This document shows positions 35,810 to 48,243 of a stretch of 64,000 nt of DNA, in pieces. The notes below the pieces were generated by a model. The model was not told the origin of the DNA, did no database searches, and was given only the letters and a program-made list of their open reading frames with translations. The first letter of the stretch is position 1. The number at the start of each line of letters is the position of its first letter. Source of the DNA: Macquaria australasica (taxonomy: Eukaryota; Chordata; Actinopteri; Centrarchiformes; Percichthyidae); the NCBI GenBank assembly GCA_005408345.1, contig SEMN01000482.1, positions 64,501-128,500 of the forward strand. The letters are read 5' to 3'. Position numbers and translations under genes: made by a program.

Positions 35810-36138
35810 CTTCGAGTGCTGAGATCCAGCATTTCTCTGCAGCTGTGTTCTCATCCAGCTGTCAAGTGGATTTTACACAAACATTTCAAATGCTGCAAAA
35901 ATAAAATGTGAATTAGGACCATTTCCATCAGCTGGATTCAAGCACATAAATACGCCTCCTGAATGTCAAAAAACAAATCCACAAGGAAAAAATGGAAAAA
36001 GTCAAGAACCGACAAATAGATTCAAGAACAGACAAATAGATTCAAGAACTGAAAGTTATTAGGCAAGTTGTAAATTGACATTTAATGTCATACTACTTTA
36101 TGATTTAATTTGATGATGAAAACAAATATGTGCTAATG

Positions 36139-36420
36139 TTTAGGGCTACAGAGAACAATTATCTTCATTATTGGTTAACTGACCGTGCCAGAAAAATGCA
36201 AGAAAATAGTAAAAAAAAAAAAAAAAAAAGGGGGCAACACAAGTTTACAGAGCATAGGTTGACTTTTGAAATTGCTTGTCTGACTAACAGTTCAAAAGTC
36301 ACCATTCAAAAATACATTTAGTCAGTTTTGCCATAATAAATGAGTTAAACGACAATGTTCTTGCAAATTAATATTTGTAGCTCAACTAAGTAATTAATTG
36401 ACTTATTGTTTCAGCTCTAC
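36139..36420 (+). repeat. Dispersed repeat B, copy 4
   Basis: A degraded copy ending in TAATTAATTGACTTATTG and TTTCAGCTCT, the family terminus. It includes an A20 run at about 36210-36229. Confidence 0.55.
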
Positions 36421-37210
36421 ATGATGACTGTATGCTCACCACTTGCCATTTAAATGACACACAGAGAGAGAGAGAGACAGTCAGTCTGACATTTATGTGA
36501 TTTACTTTAGAAAAACATTTCTGAAAGTCCAGAGCTGCTTTTGAACTGTTTTGTATCGATACTGTAACATTTTCCAATCCCTATTGTCGTGGCTGTATTA
36601 CTCATTGAGTCTACAGATGGGTCTGTATCACTGTGTATTGCACAGTTCCTTCAAAATGTTTCTACTTCAAGAGAGCATAAAAACTTGTTCGAGACATTGA
36701 GGAAATTGGATTGAATATGGTGGTTTTTCAAATTCAGTGTCTCGTAAATTGTGGGAGAGAAAAAAAAATGCTACGATGGATTAGGCTTAGTTTGGTCTGG
36801 TGACAAATGTGTCAGCTTTAGAGGAAGGCGCATTAAGTGGGAGCGAGCGGCAGTGAGATGAATGGTTCGTAGTAGGAGAGACAGGTCTGTCTTTGATCGG
36901 TGATGAGATCGAGATGAACAGTGGCATTGTGGGAGAAAAGAACTCGCATACTCAGCAGCGAGCCACTCGGGAGTGGATTTGTCATTTCCCACCTCTGATA
37001 TCAGTTTTAAGGTTCTTCACTGATCCCATGGGACACACTAATACACACACACACATAGTAGTACACACACACACTAATGAGTGTGTGTGAAACAAACAGA
37101 CACAGATCCTAATGCAAGGCCTTAGATATGGGGCTTCTAATTGGTTAAGGAGGTTCCTATCACTTTACTCAAATTAGAGCCACACTTTCAGATGGGGGAT
37201 ACCATCTGTG

Positions 37211-37251
<41 letters not shown>

Positions 37252-38640
37252 TGTCATGACTGTGTATCTGTTTTTAATCCTAGTGTGTCATAGAGCGTCT
37301 TAGTAAGCAAAGTGATGGGGCTAATTTTGCTGCCTCTATCTCGGCCCTCTCAAATCACTCCCTGTATTTTCTCTCCCATCTCTTTCTCTCCCGCCTCCTC
37401 TTCATCCCCTCTGCTTGCCTCTACAACACTTCCCTCCCTCTCCTTCCCTCCTTTCCTCCCTCCTTCGCTCCATGATGGTGTCACTCTCTAATCAAACAGC
37501 ACGCTTGCTTTCCGCTTGGTGGCTTTATAGCCAGGGGGCTCACTCTCTATCTCTCTCCTTCACTTTTCTCTCCCTCTCCTCTTTTCTTTTCTCTCCGTCT
37601 CTGCCCCCTCGTCTTTCTTTCTCTCCCTTGCCATCTTTCTCTCCCTCTCCCTCCGAGCGCGACTACCGCATTAGAGGAAATGTCTTTTCATGGAAGATTT
37701 GCTGCAATTTCCAAAATGGCTGCTTTGCCTAATGGACAACTGCCTTGGTTCTAATGAATGATTACATGTATGGGTATGAGGGGAAAGGGGAGGGGGAGAC
37801 AAGGAGAGAGGGACAGAGGAGGAGATGGAGGTGATGAAGAGTGATATGAGGAAGAGGATGGCATGAGTGTGGGACAAGAGGAGAGCCGTCAGGGAATGAT
37901 TGAAAAGATAAAAGATGGAGGGGTGAAAACGTTTAGTTTCATTGCTGGGGAGGGGGCTAGTCAATTAGCACGGTTGTCAAGCACTGGGCTTTACTCTTCT
38001 TTCAATAGGTCTGTTTCAGATTCACAGCACAAATCACTGCACTCTAAGATGGCTCTGTGTGTAAGTGTGTGTGTGCGTGGCGTGAGAGCGGATGCGTGTG
38101 CATGTGGTAGCCCAGCGTGGTGCCATCAGCCAGCCAGCCAGCACAACCCAGAATCCAGATGAACTCCCGGAAGCTGCAGAGGCAGCCCTGGCTGATTGGC
38201 ATATAGTGTGTGTGTGCGTGCGTGTGTGTCCATCTCTAGACAAGTGTGTACGTGCGCTCATGTGTAGCCAGGCAGGTTGGTGTTAATCCAATCAGATTAG
38301 CCAGGTTTAAACGCTGGCGGCCAGGCACTCCAAAGCCGGTTACGTCCGATCATCCTGCGACTGCTCCACGTTCCAGCATTCCCAACAAACATTCCCACAT
38401 CCCTCCAGCCAGTTATTCCCTGCCTGTTTACTTGGCTCAAATCGCCTTTGCTTATGTGACAAGCCTGCTTGTCTTAGTGGAAACCAGGCTCTAATTGGGT
38501 TTACCACTAGTGACCTTATACCGGCACCTGCTTTATGTTAAGCTAAGTGTGTGAGGAATGGGCATACAGACAGAGACATTAAAGTACATTTTGTAGCGAT
38601 AAATTAGCAAACATGATGCTTTTTCTGAATGGATTAGTGT
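36421..38640 (+). other. Intron segment with long strand-asymmetric tracts
   Basis: Contains a (GT)n(GC)n compound at 37212-37250, a 320-base pyrimidine-rich tract (37335-37655), a mixed-composition core (37656-37770) and a purine-rich tract (37775-37930). No exon recognised. Confidence 0.5.
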
Positions 38641-38644
38641 TCAC

Positions 38645-38920
38645 ATTTAGTGCTAGAACCATTAGTAGATTAATGGACTTTTCAGTAGATGCAAAACTAA
38701 GCAATGACAATTTTATAATTGATTCATTTTTGTCTTATGTTAAGTAAAAATACCAAACATATGCTGGTTACAGGCTCTTTACTATCATTATAACCTGAAT
38801 AATTTTTTGTTTTTTGACAGGTGAATCTGATGAGTCAAAACAAGCAATTTGAAGATGTAATTTGAGATCTGGTAATTGGTGATAACCATTTGTTCTTGAC
38901 ATTTTAAACATCAAACCACA
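38645..38920 (-). repeat. Dispersed repeat B, copy 5
   Basis: A degraded reverse-orientation copy with CCAAACATATGCTGGTT and GTCAAAACAAGCAATTTGAAG blocks. It abuts the next element and contains a splice-like AG|GTGAAT at 38820|38821. Confidence 0.55.
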
Positions 38921-39218
38921 GGTTCCCAACCTTTTATTGGCTTGTGACCCCTAAAACAAAGCTATGTCTACTTTCAAACCCTTGTCACAGGTTGTATATG
39001 TGTATAAGTTGTCATTATTGTTAAACCAATACGTAATTCTTCCTCTTCATACTGTTTTATTTGAATACTTTTTTGAGGCCTGCAGTGGTAAAATTATCCA
39101 GCAATTCTCAAGAAAAAAAGCAAAAGCAAACATTTTCTTCTTTCCAATCTTTTTAAATTAAATTTCAATTTATCTCATGACTCCTTGACGGGGTCCCATC
39201 CCACAGGTTGGAAACCAC
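38919..39218. mobile_element. Short element with GGTTCCCAACC-type inverted ends
   Basis: The left end AGGTTCCCAACC (about 38920-38931) pairs with the right end GGTTGGAAACCAC (39206-39218). The interior includes GGCTTGTGACCCC and ATGACTCCTTGACGGGGTCC. I recognise this as a common teleost repeat; no coding capacity. Confidence 0.6.
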
Positions 39219-40968
39219 AAAACGATCATGTCATTAATGAAAAGAATATTGGATAATTAAATAGATAATGAGAATCTTTAGTTGAAACTGTCGTAGTACA
39301 GTTTACATCACTAGAACGTTGTTACACCTAAACAGTTGATTTAATCCCCTTTGTTGTAGATATAGATGTGTTGTTTTCTACGTCATTTCAAGAAAAACTC
39401 TATAAATGCAGTTATCATTACCACATTTATAAATAACTGACTAAACGATACTCTTAACTCCAATGTTTGCCTTAAATTCAACACTAGATCAGCCCACCAA
39501 CAGCAGATAATGCAGTCAAGCAAGTGGCTCTTCAAGTTTTATGCTCTGCCCTTCGCAATAATAGTGAAAGGATGGACGACTCACACGCAGTCTCTCATAT
39601 AAAAGGGTGAGATATGGCCCCTATGTGTTTTCTTCTTCAGTAGCTTGAGGCAAGTGTTGACAGGCCTCTCTCTCTCTCTCAGCTACACCGCTGCTTCCCC
39701 TACACTACAAGAGTTCAACGCAGGTTCAGTCTCAGGTCACCGTAACGTATAACCCAGCCTCATAATTCAGAGTTGAGAGACTGTAGCTCAATAGGATATG
39801 TGGATACCTCCGTTGGGCCCCTTGCTACACAGACACACACACAGGGCTTTAGTTCGACTCCCTGCTTTACCGACCCCGACCGTCTGCAGCCATTTTGCAG
39901 GAGAGAACTGTTTGGCTGTAGTTGATCGGGGATGCAAAATGGCCCGATTGAAACCAAACTGTTGGTGTTGAAAAATGCTGATTGTCCGAGTAAGGTATGG
40001 ATTCTTGTATTCTTTAGGAGGATCACAGAATCAACACCAGAATGCAAACCTGCGCGGTCAAGTTGAGTTAAGGCTGTTGCCACAATTGATTTGCCCCAGC
40101 TGTTTCACCTCAGTGCATTGTAAAGACAGGAAAAGGAGACTGATCCACTTGACCGCTGACGACAGTCTCTGTTGGTGGTCTGTGAAGCCTGCAAGCCTTC
40201 ATTATTGATTAGCCGTTATGGATATGGATTACGGAGAGGGTTTTTCATTGATTAATAAAACTTGAATGACGCCGACGTGGTCAGAGCCTTTCCGGACCGA
40301 TCTGGCTGTATTCTCAACAAAGAGGGCAGACGAGGAGACAGAGCGGGAACAGCAACAGTGATGTGTTTCTTAATCATTACACAGCCTCTGTGACTCTGTG
40401 TGTCACTCTGTCTCTTCCACCCTCTGCAGTCGACTGTCAAATGTCAACCCCCCCTCCCCACCACCACCACCACCACCACCAAAGTGATTCTGCAGCCCTG
40501 TGGACAAATAACCGCGCGGCAAATGATTAGCAGACATTTCTATGGCTGGTAATGAGGGGCGCTACGCTGCAGCAGCTCTTCCAACAGGATTACTGCCTAT
40601 TGATTAGCCTAGCCTAGCATTAGCCTTGCTAGCTAAAATGAACTGACTGATTAGTGGGCATTTCTATAGTGGTGAATGAGTGGTGCTGCGGAATGCTATG
40701 GTATGCCGTCCATGAGAATGGGATTACAGGCTATTAATCAGACAAGAGACTAGCTGAAGTCATTAGCCGGCCCCACGGCAAAGTCAGTGTGTCTGTGGCT
40801 GATCCTAGTTCCTGGTTTCTAAATCCGGTTTGGCCTTGTCTCTATCGCATGGTCTCTTGCTGCACATCGACCCTGAGTGTCTGTCTTTCCACCCCATGGT
40901 GCCCTATTCTTTGATGGCACTCCTTGTCTTTTCCATCCATCCCTTTTTTCCAAGATGGAGGAGGACAG
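39219..40968 (+). other. Intron segment with a possible regulatory module
   Basis: Mixed unique DNA at 39860-40270, (CCA)n at 40458-40480, and a duplicated GATTA-rich module at 40522-40745 described separately. No exon recognised. Confidence 0.45.
40522..40745. promoter_or_regulatory. Duplicated module with clustered GATTA cores
   Basis: Two diverged direct copies about 124 bases apart share GATTAG, CATTTCTAT, a GG(T)AATGAG-like block and GGATTAC...CTATT. GATTA cores lie at 40525, 40588, 40602, 40649 and 40722, with TAATCA at 40735. Two of them are GGATTA, the K50 homeodomain (OTX/PITX-type) core. Enhancer function is inference. Confidence 0.35.
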
Positions 40969-41023
40969 GGAGAGAGAGAGAGAAAGAAAGAGAGAGAGAG
41001 CGAGAAAGAGAGCGAGAAAGAGA
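40969..41023. repeat. (GA)n-rich low-complexity tract
   Basis: Interrupted GA/GAAA units. The open frames across it on both strands are low complexity. Confidence 0.9.
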
Positions 41024-41122
41024 TCCCCAGGGACTGCTCTCTGCATCCATTAACAGCACTGTCCAGACAGGATGTGGCCCGGGAGCTTTTCTTCCCATCT
41101 CTGAGTCTGAGAAACGCCTCGT

Positions 41123-41148
41123 ATTTATTTGTAAACAAACAAATAAAT
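41123..41148. promoter_or_regulatory. Forkhead-type palindrome
   Basis: ATTTATTTGT and ACAAATAAAT form a perfect 10-base inverted repeat with a six-base spacer. TGTAAACA (41130-41137) inside is a perfect forkhead (FOX) core. Confidence 0.4.
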
Positions 41149-41386
41149 GCATAAATTTTCTGCATCCGTGTGTTTATGAATAAATGCATCTATTCATGAA
41201 GCTGATGTGTCTGTGGGGAGCGTGTTTGTATGTGTGTGTGAGGGAGAGATGGCCAAAGGAGGCATGTGAACGGAGAGGAGAGGCTGACAAGCGTGTTAAT
41301 TGAATTGTGGGAAAAATGCAAATCCCGTACTGCCTCTTTGAATTAGGGGGAGGAGTTTTAACTGATTGGGACTGTCTCCTCCTTGG

Positions 41387-41391
<5 letters not shown>

Positions 41392-41445
<54 letters not shown>
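41392..41445. repeat. (CA)27 microsatellite
   Basis: Pure tract of 27 units preceded by GCGCG. Confidence 0.97.
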
Positions 41446-41448
<3 letters not shown>

Positions 41449-44400
41449 GGCTAACTTTTACCAAATCTCAAAAAGAGAATGAATGATAGCGTTGTGTCTG
41501 CATCCTTCCACGCCTCACCCTGTCTTTTTCCCATCATTCCTCTCCGTTTTTCTGCCCATCATGCCATCCCAGCACGTTAGTGTCTTTTGTCTGTGTGCAT
41601 GTGTGTGCGCCTGTGCATACGGGAGTCCCACCAGAAGAGCCAAAGTGCTGATGCCGTTCATGGAAAGACAGAAAAGGCAGAGATTCCTTGTTCTGCTACA
41701 CTTGGTTTGTCTGCTTCACTCTGGGGGCAGAACTGTAGATCACCAGAGTTGCTCCTTTTGAAGCTGCACACGTTCTCTGAGTGTGTGTGTGTGTGTGTGT
41801 GTGTGTGTCCTCTGCCTTCATTTGTGCATTCAGGCAGGGGTTGCATGCGTCTGGCTGTTTGCCGTGTGAATGTGTGGCCTGTGTGATCTGTGTTCACAAG
41901 CCTGTATGGTGATTTGATGTGTGTGTGTGTTCGGTAAACCACAGATGAAACGTGTCACTGTTGCTTACATTTCTGTTCTGTTCTGTCTTTTTCATACCTG
42001 GGGCTGAATGATATGAGGAAAATATGTAATTCAGATTTTTCTGACCAACATTGGTATTGTGATTTAAATTATGATTATTTTCTATACTAAAATTCTAGGC
42101 CTTTTCTGGTGATCAACATAGTATGAAGCTTCTGTAACTCAATGCAGTCTCTAATTTAGCATTTCTTTTATGGGTCCTCCTGAGAAAATGAAGCTGTTCC
42201 TGAGGTTTACTTTCGATATTCTAAGACAAATCGGCATCCACTACAGCAGTTGCTATTAGAAATTGAAACCTTTGTGATTTTAACAAAGTTAAATAATGAT
42301 AAGTTTATGAGCTCAGGAAAAACTACAGCTCCCATGAACATTTACCAGCGCAGCAGCATGGATACTTGGGTTTTGTCCATATCAACAAAACTCACCAACA
42401 CTCTAATGTTGTTACTTTCTAGTTGGAATCTCTAAAAGCTTATACAACATTCAGTCCTCTCTGTCCTGCTGTTAGTACAGACGTGTCTGAGCAAGCCACA
42501 ACCCCTCGACTCGCTCATAGGCTTGCTTCCTCTGCAGAGCTGTGAAGTTTCACCAGAAGTGGGAAATGGTGTTTGTTAAAGGCCACTAAAAACAGAAATA
42601 TTGAATGAACAACAATATTAGATTTACCATCCTCCTCTAAACATATGGAGTGAGCAACACAACATACCGTTGAGAAAGTTAATGTTCCAGGGCTGGATTT
42701 TTAGTTTTTAGCGTTCAATGGGATTTTGAATGAGGTTTTCTTACTTACTTGCTCTCTATGAAACAGAGTGGTGCTTCTTTCTTGGGGGAATAAAGCATCT
42801 TTAGCTAAGTACAAATAGTACAGACTTGAGCATGCAGAGTGCATATAAACCAGACAGCTGCCATGGGTTTTCATTTTGTAGTTTGGCTAATTTGTGGAAT
42901 TATTGGTAATTAACTTCAGATGACCAAATTTGCCGCAGACAATTCTCTTTATAGCTGGTAAAATTGTTGCCAACTATACTTTTTTTTCAAAAAGTTTTAT
43001 TACATCTTGCTAAGACATTGTTAATATTGTAATTAAAATAGCTGCTGTTGTGATTTCAAATCATGCTTTTGAAATGAAAACAATTAATTGTATTGTTCCT
43101 ACTCCCACCACACAAACACACACATCACCCGTCCACATATACACACGCAATCTCTTGTGTAAGCAACAGATCTGCTCAAACAAGGGTTAAATAAATATGT
43201 CATCTCATCTGGAAATCTCAACAAACCTAACATTTAAAAAGTAGGACAGACCTTTCCTGTAACGGCAGTAAAGAGCAATTGAGAGAATGGGAGTGTCACC
43301 CTGCTGAATAAAGGTCAGTGTTAAAGCTAATCCAGTTATACTATTCTTAGTGTCTCTTCACCTCTTTGTCTCTTGCTGCTCTGCCTCCTCTTCACCCCAC
43401 ATGGCACTGTGGATCTGGGCCACAAGTATATAGGTTTCACCTTTTTCTCTCTCTATGCTTTCATTTTTTTCCCCCTCCACCACTTTTTCCCCCTTCGCTC
43501 CCTTCCTCTCCCCTTGCTTCTCTCTTTAGCTCTGTCAAAAAAAAGTTTCACTTCTTCATCCCCCACTGCCACCACCCTGTCGTTTTGGGTTCCCAGCGCG
43601 TGTCAGCTTCCTCCAGAGAGAGGAAGTGATGTGTCAGGAAGTGCTTTTATCCGCCAGTGATCTGATCTGATGTGAGATTGAGATAAACACGGGAGGAGTG
43701 TAGTGTTCTCTCTCTCTCTCACCCTAGGGAACCGTACGATGGAGAAGCCCTCTTTTTTTTTTTTTTGCCTCCAACTGCTTTTTCCTCATGTGCACAGACA
43801 GAAAAATTTGTTGGTCTTGGGGTGATTGCCAAATTACAAAGGGAATACTAGAGAGTGGGTCTTTCAAACCCGTTCAGCCCTTTAACTCTTTTTAAAAAAG
43901 CTGCTGTGAAACATGATAAGAGAAGTTTAGGAAGTAGTCTTGTAACTGTGAAATCACTAGTTTGATCCCTCAAAATATGCATTATGTAATATGACAGCGT
44001 TGTGTTGTCTGTCAAAGTGTCTTTGAGAAAGAAACTAAACCTCCACCTGCTCCTGTTTTTTTATACTTTATGTTAGACTGTGAAATAACTGCAGAAGAAA
44101 TCGGTTAGATCACTTTCTGGAGCTCCTATGCATGCAAAGTACACTGTTGTGACATTCAGAAGACTAGTACATGAAAAAGATACAAAATGTATCAATATTT
44201 CAGATTTTGCCTTGGGTTGTCCTAACAAGCACATAGATTGGCTGTTTAGAGTTTAATAGGAAGGGAAAACCCAGTCCCACTGAGGCTAGACTATTTTCAG
44301 GAATCGGTGTAGTGTCTTCAATTTAAAAAGCCTCGGTGTGTTATACTAGATACACATGGAGAGGCAAGGCTAATACACATTCATCAACCACTCATAAAGG

Positions 44401-47400
44401 TCAAACCAAGCCAGATGTTTTTACATAATCTGTCAACTTTATCGGAACATCTATTTTGCGGTTTGTCTTTGTATATGGTCGTCAAGGTAATGTTATCAGC
44501 GAGTATGCTGTCCTTCAACTAGAGGATGGACTTTTTTTATCTTTCTGTATCATGCAGAGGTGCTCTTGAGCAATCCCTACCAGCGCAAGACCCGTTCACA
44601 CATACAGACTTAAAGACTGGAGATGCAACAGGATGCGGTTAATTGGGAAATTAAGCTTGAAAAACACGCTGGCACCACTACTTCTAAGACTTAAAGTCAC
44701 CCAGTGGTGCAACGTGGGGAAGTTGAGAAAGGTTCAACTTTATGGAAATATCCTCTTGACGTTAAGGAATGACAACCTGGAGACAATTGTGATCATTTTG
44801 ATTCCCTTGGGAAACTGAAACGCACTTGTTTTCTGCTTCACTCAACTACGTGGAACTAGAAAAGGGAGTACAAACTCATCGTCAAGGTCAACAGCTTCCC
44901 TATTCTCTATGATATAACTTTAGCTAACGGGACACATCCCCATGGGAAATTTACTACTTCCCTGTGCACTTGTGTGGCAGTGGTAGAAAGTAACTGCCCA
45001 GTCGGAGTTGGCAAACTACACCCTCAAACGTAAACACGCCCACAAGGCTCATGAGAGGCAACAGAGAGCCTGGCTCTTTGAGTCCGTATGTGTGAACTGG
45101 GGGTTGGCGGACATTCAGCCCTGCATGTTGTTTCAAGAACCGGTGAGACATGAAATATGATCCATGAAGTCCAGTTTTGAGTAATATATCCATGGGTTTG
45201 AAGGTTTATCACAGGCAAAACACTGCCCAGCAAGTTTATAATACTCAGAGACATATCTTTGGTTGCAACAGTTGCCAGGTAAACAATAGAAATATGGCGT
45301 TCGGATGACGCTGCATTGTGATAAGGTTCAACTTCCCGGACAACCCTGCATTTCTTTTCACGCAGAAAAATCTTATCTGAACAAGGCCTTAGATGCAAGT
45401 CTTCTTCCTGTGATGAAAGGCAGACCACTTCCAAAATTCCCACCTCCCAAGTGCTGATGAAATGTGTCTTTGGTGGATAAATCAGTAAGCGTCAGCTACC
45501 ACACTGGCTATAACAGTCTGAGATATTTGGATAATTTAGTGCTTGGGTTTTGCTTGTTGTCAAAATTTAACTTGGCAGAGTATCTCCCTTTCTAATTATT
45601 AGACAAATCAAACCAAAACAATGACTATCAAACAGCCTTTTGCATGGCTGTTTGTCACACTGCTGCCATCTAAATTTTACATTCTCTGCAGCAAACAGGC
45701 ACAGAGCCTGGTATCATTCCTAGAAAGACAAGAAATTGTTTGTGGTAGCTTAAAAGTTTCCAACAAATGCTAACCCTACCACCAAGGAGCCTTTAAGCGC
45801 TGAGAAGCTTTTGGAGGTGAATGTGACATTGTGAAGCAAGGTGTGTCCAGACAATGCTCCCTGGGTAAATTGTAGTCGAGTCTTCTGTTTAATTTACGCT
45901 TTCTTTAACCAGGGAAGTCTGTTAAAAACAAATCCCCATGTAAACTGACATCCTATCAAAGGTTCCTTACTAAAGGGCCAGTGAGGAAGTGGGATTAAAC
46001 CAAAAAATATATTTAAATTGGACAGTAAACACATATAAACAAAGAAAAATACCAGAGCCATAAGACTAAAAGGCTAATCATTTACAGAAGGCAACAGAAA
46101 ACCAAAACAATGACTGTAATGCTACGAAAAACAACAAGAAAACCACCAAAAGTAATTAAATGGGAGGGGGGGCACAGTTGGAGTAATGTAAAATCTATCC
46201 TGTAGGCAGTCTGTTGGTTTTTGTGTGTCCATAGCAATAAAAGAAGGAGAGTAGAGGCATTTGAGGCCCATAAAGACCTCCAGGCTTTCCCTGTAGTCCA
46301 GAAAGATGTCACTCCATCATGACTTGGGTTATTTCCCACTTGCGTGACGCTGGCCTTTTGCATGTTGAGCGCCTCCAAGGCAGTCATGCAAATATGCATC
46401 CCACGCTCTCTCTCGCACTCTCTCTTTCTGCCACACACATTCAGCCTCCGTCCCTCGCTGACTTTATGGATGTTCAGTTTGACGTTTTCCCTTGTTGAAT
46501 ACACCCCCCTCCTGCCCGTTTCCCTTTTCCTCCCTTCCTTCCTTTCTCCCTTCTCTCTCTGCCGTCTTTTGTCCGGCATCTCTTCATGCTTGACCAGCCT
46601 TGCTGTGACTCTTGACTTCAAAGAGCTACTTCATTCATCAGTCACTCATCAGGGAGAGAGGGCCATTCAGCGCTGCGCTAAAAGAGAGGGAGGGGACGAG
46701 GAGTGAGTGTATAAAAAAAGAGGGGGAACGAGTGTATGAAAAGAGAGCACGAGAGAGAAAGAGGATCCGCTCTTGACCATGGGGAACTTTGCGAGTCACA
46801 AAAGCAAAAAGGGGACACACTCCCACACAGCTACACACCCATACAGAGTCACTCTCAACACTAACACACACTCTTTTTTTTGTTTTTGTCCTGTTGGGTG
46901 TGTTCATATGTCGCATACATGATCCCTTCCTTCTTTTGCTGTCTTTTTTCTGTCTCGTCTTTTCCTCATTCTTTTCACTTGAGCCGGCAGTACAAAGGGG
47001 TGTCGAGGCCTGTTCCTTCCCGTAACCCCTCACTGCACCTGGGTGTGTATGAGAGTGTGTGTGTGTGTGTGTGTTTTTCTTTCTTCTTCTCTCAAATCTT
47101 TTTCTACGCTGCGGCCACTCTCCAGTATTTCTAAATCTTGCCGTCTGTATTTTCATCGCCTTTGTGCTCACTGACATTCTCCCTCTTTTTTTCCATTCCT
47201 CTATATTTTGAGGTGGCTGGCAAGCTAGTTTTCAGGTCAGTGGGAATTGCTATTGCTTCCCCTCTCGGCTGGAGTCTGGCTCACACTCAACTGCACACAA
47301 ACACATACACACACATATCTATGCACACTTTTTTTTTGTTCACCGTCCTCTCTCTTTGTGTGAGTGGTTTATATGGACATGTTGTGGTTGTGTGGTATTG

Positions 47401-47929
47401 TATACACGCTTGCCTAACTTGTAAAGATGCATTGCTCGTAGGTGTGCCAGGTTGCTTTTCATCCGGCTTTTGTCTCTTCATTATTTTGCCGTTTGTTTGT
47501 TTTTCTCCCTCAAGAAATAAGTCATAACTGAAAGTCTGTCACGCTCTGTGTGGCGCTCGCCTCAGTCTGTTTTTGTGGTTGTTCACTTTCTGTATGAACA
47601 AGAGGATATTTCTTTTATGACTCACCTTGTTTGTGTGTGGGCATGTATGTAAGTGAATCTTTTACCCGGGTTAACCTTTCCTGCTCAGCAAGCAGGTTTT
47701 GCTGTTTATCGCTAGAAAAAAAACTTGTTTTTATGCAACAACACTGATTGTGAGGTATAACTGGTTAATCCAGAAACCTAGATTTCAAAAGTTTATCATG
47801 TCGTTCTTCTTCTTCAGTAGTTATTCACATTAAGAAGTTTGAAAATTTGCTTTCATTTCGGCAACTGAGAACTTCAGGTACTGTTTTATCTTTTAGAAAG
47901 TGAAAGTATATATTTACATGCTCTCAACT
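41446..47929 (+). other. Intron segment, AT-rich with old repeats, no exon seen
   Basis: (GT)n at 41781-41808 and about 47055-47073. Degraded interspersed repeat sequence is likely at 42000-42120 and 42900-43090. A pyrimidine-rich tract runs at 43430-43530 and 46390-46570. The block 44440-45450 has an open frame of 139 codons on the minus strand (45024-45443) that resembles no known protein and is probably part of an old repeat. Confidence 0.45.
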
Positions 47930-48243
47930 ACAACTAAACAATGATTACTTTCCAGTTATTTTCTTCATTAATTGTTTTGTGTATAAAATGTCAGAAAATT
48001 GTGAAAAAATGTCCCATCATAATCTCCTAAAATTTAAGGTGATGTCTTCAAAGAGCTTCCTTTCTTTCAATCCACAACCCAAAGAAATTTAGTTCACTAA
48101 CACATAAGACAAAGAAAAGCAACAAATCAACTGAGCCATTTTTTGCAGTGTTTGCTTGAAAAATAACATCTAATTACTTATCAAAATAGTATACGATTTA
48201 AGTTTCTGTCAGTCGATTAATTGACTTCATTGTTTGAGCTCAA
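47930..48243 (+). repeat. Dispersed repeat B, copy 6
   Basis: The best preserved copy. TAAAATGTCAGAAAATTGTG, AAGGTGATGTCTTCAAAGAG, CACATAAGACAAAGAAAAGC and the terminus TCGATTAATTGACTTCATTG appear in the family order. Confidence 0.75.

Larger units (their letters stand above)
33346..36138 (+). other. Intron segment with a G-rich tract and (CAG)10
   Basis: AT-rich unique-looking intron. It has a G-quadruplex-prone tract at 34731-34795, a short (CA)n at about 34827-34850 and (CAG)10 at 35778-35807. No second exon seen. Confidence 0.5.

Noticed and set aside
44555..44590. GAGGTGCTCTTGAGCAA resembling a SINE fragment
   Set aside because: Too short and without flanking SINE features to call.
45024..45443. 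Minus-strand open frame of 139 codons with mixed composition
   Set aside because: It is the least repetitive long frame outside hs6st1, but shows no recognisable domain, and the surrounding DNA looks like an old interspersed repeat.
46082..47177. Two minus-strand open frames of 179 codons each
   Set aside because: Translations of purine/pyrimidine-rich low-complexity DNA.
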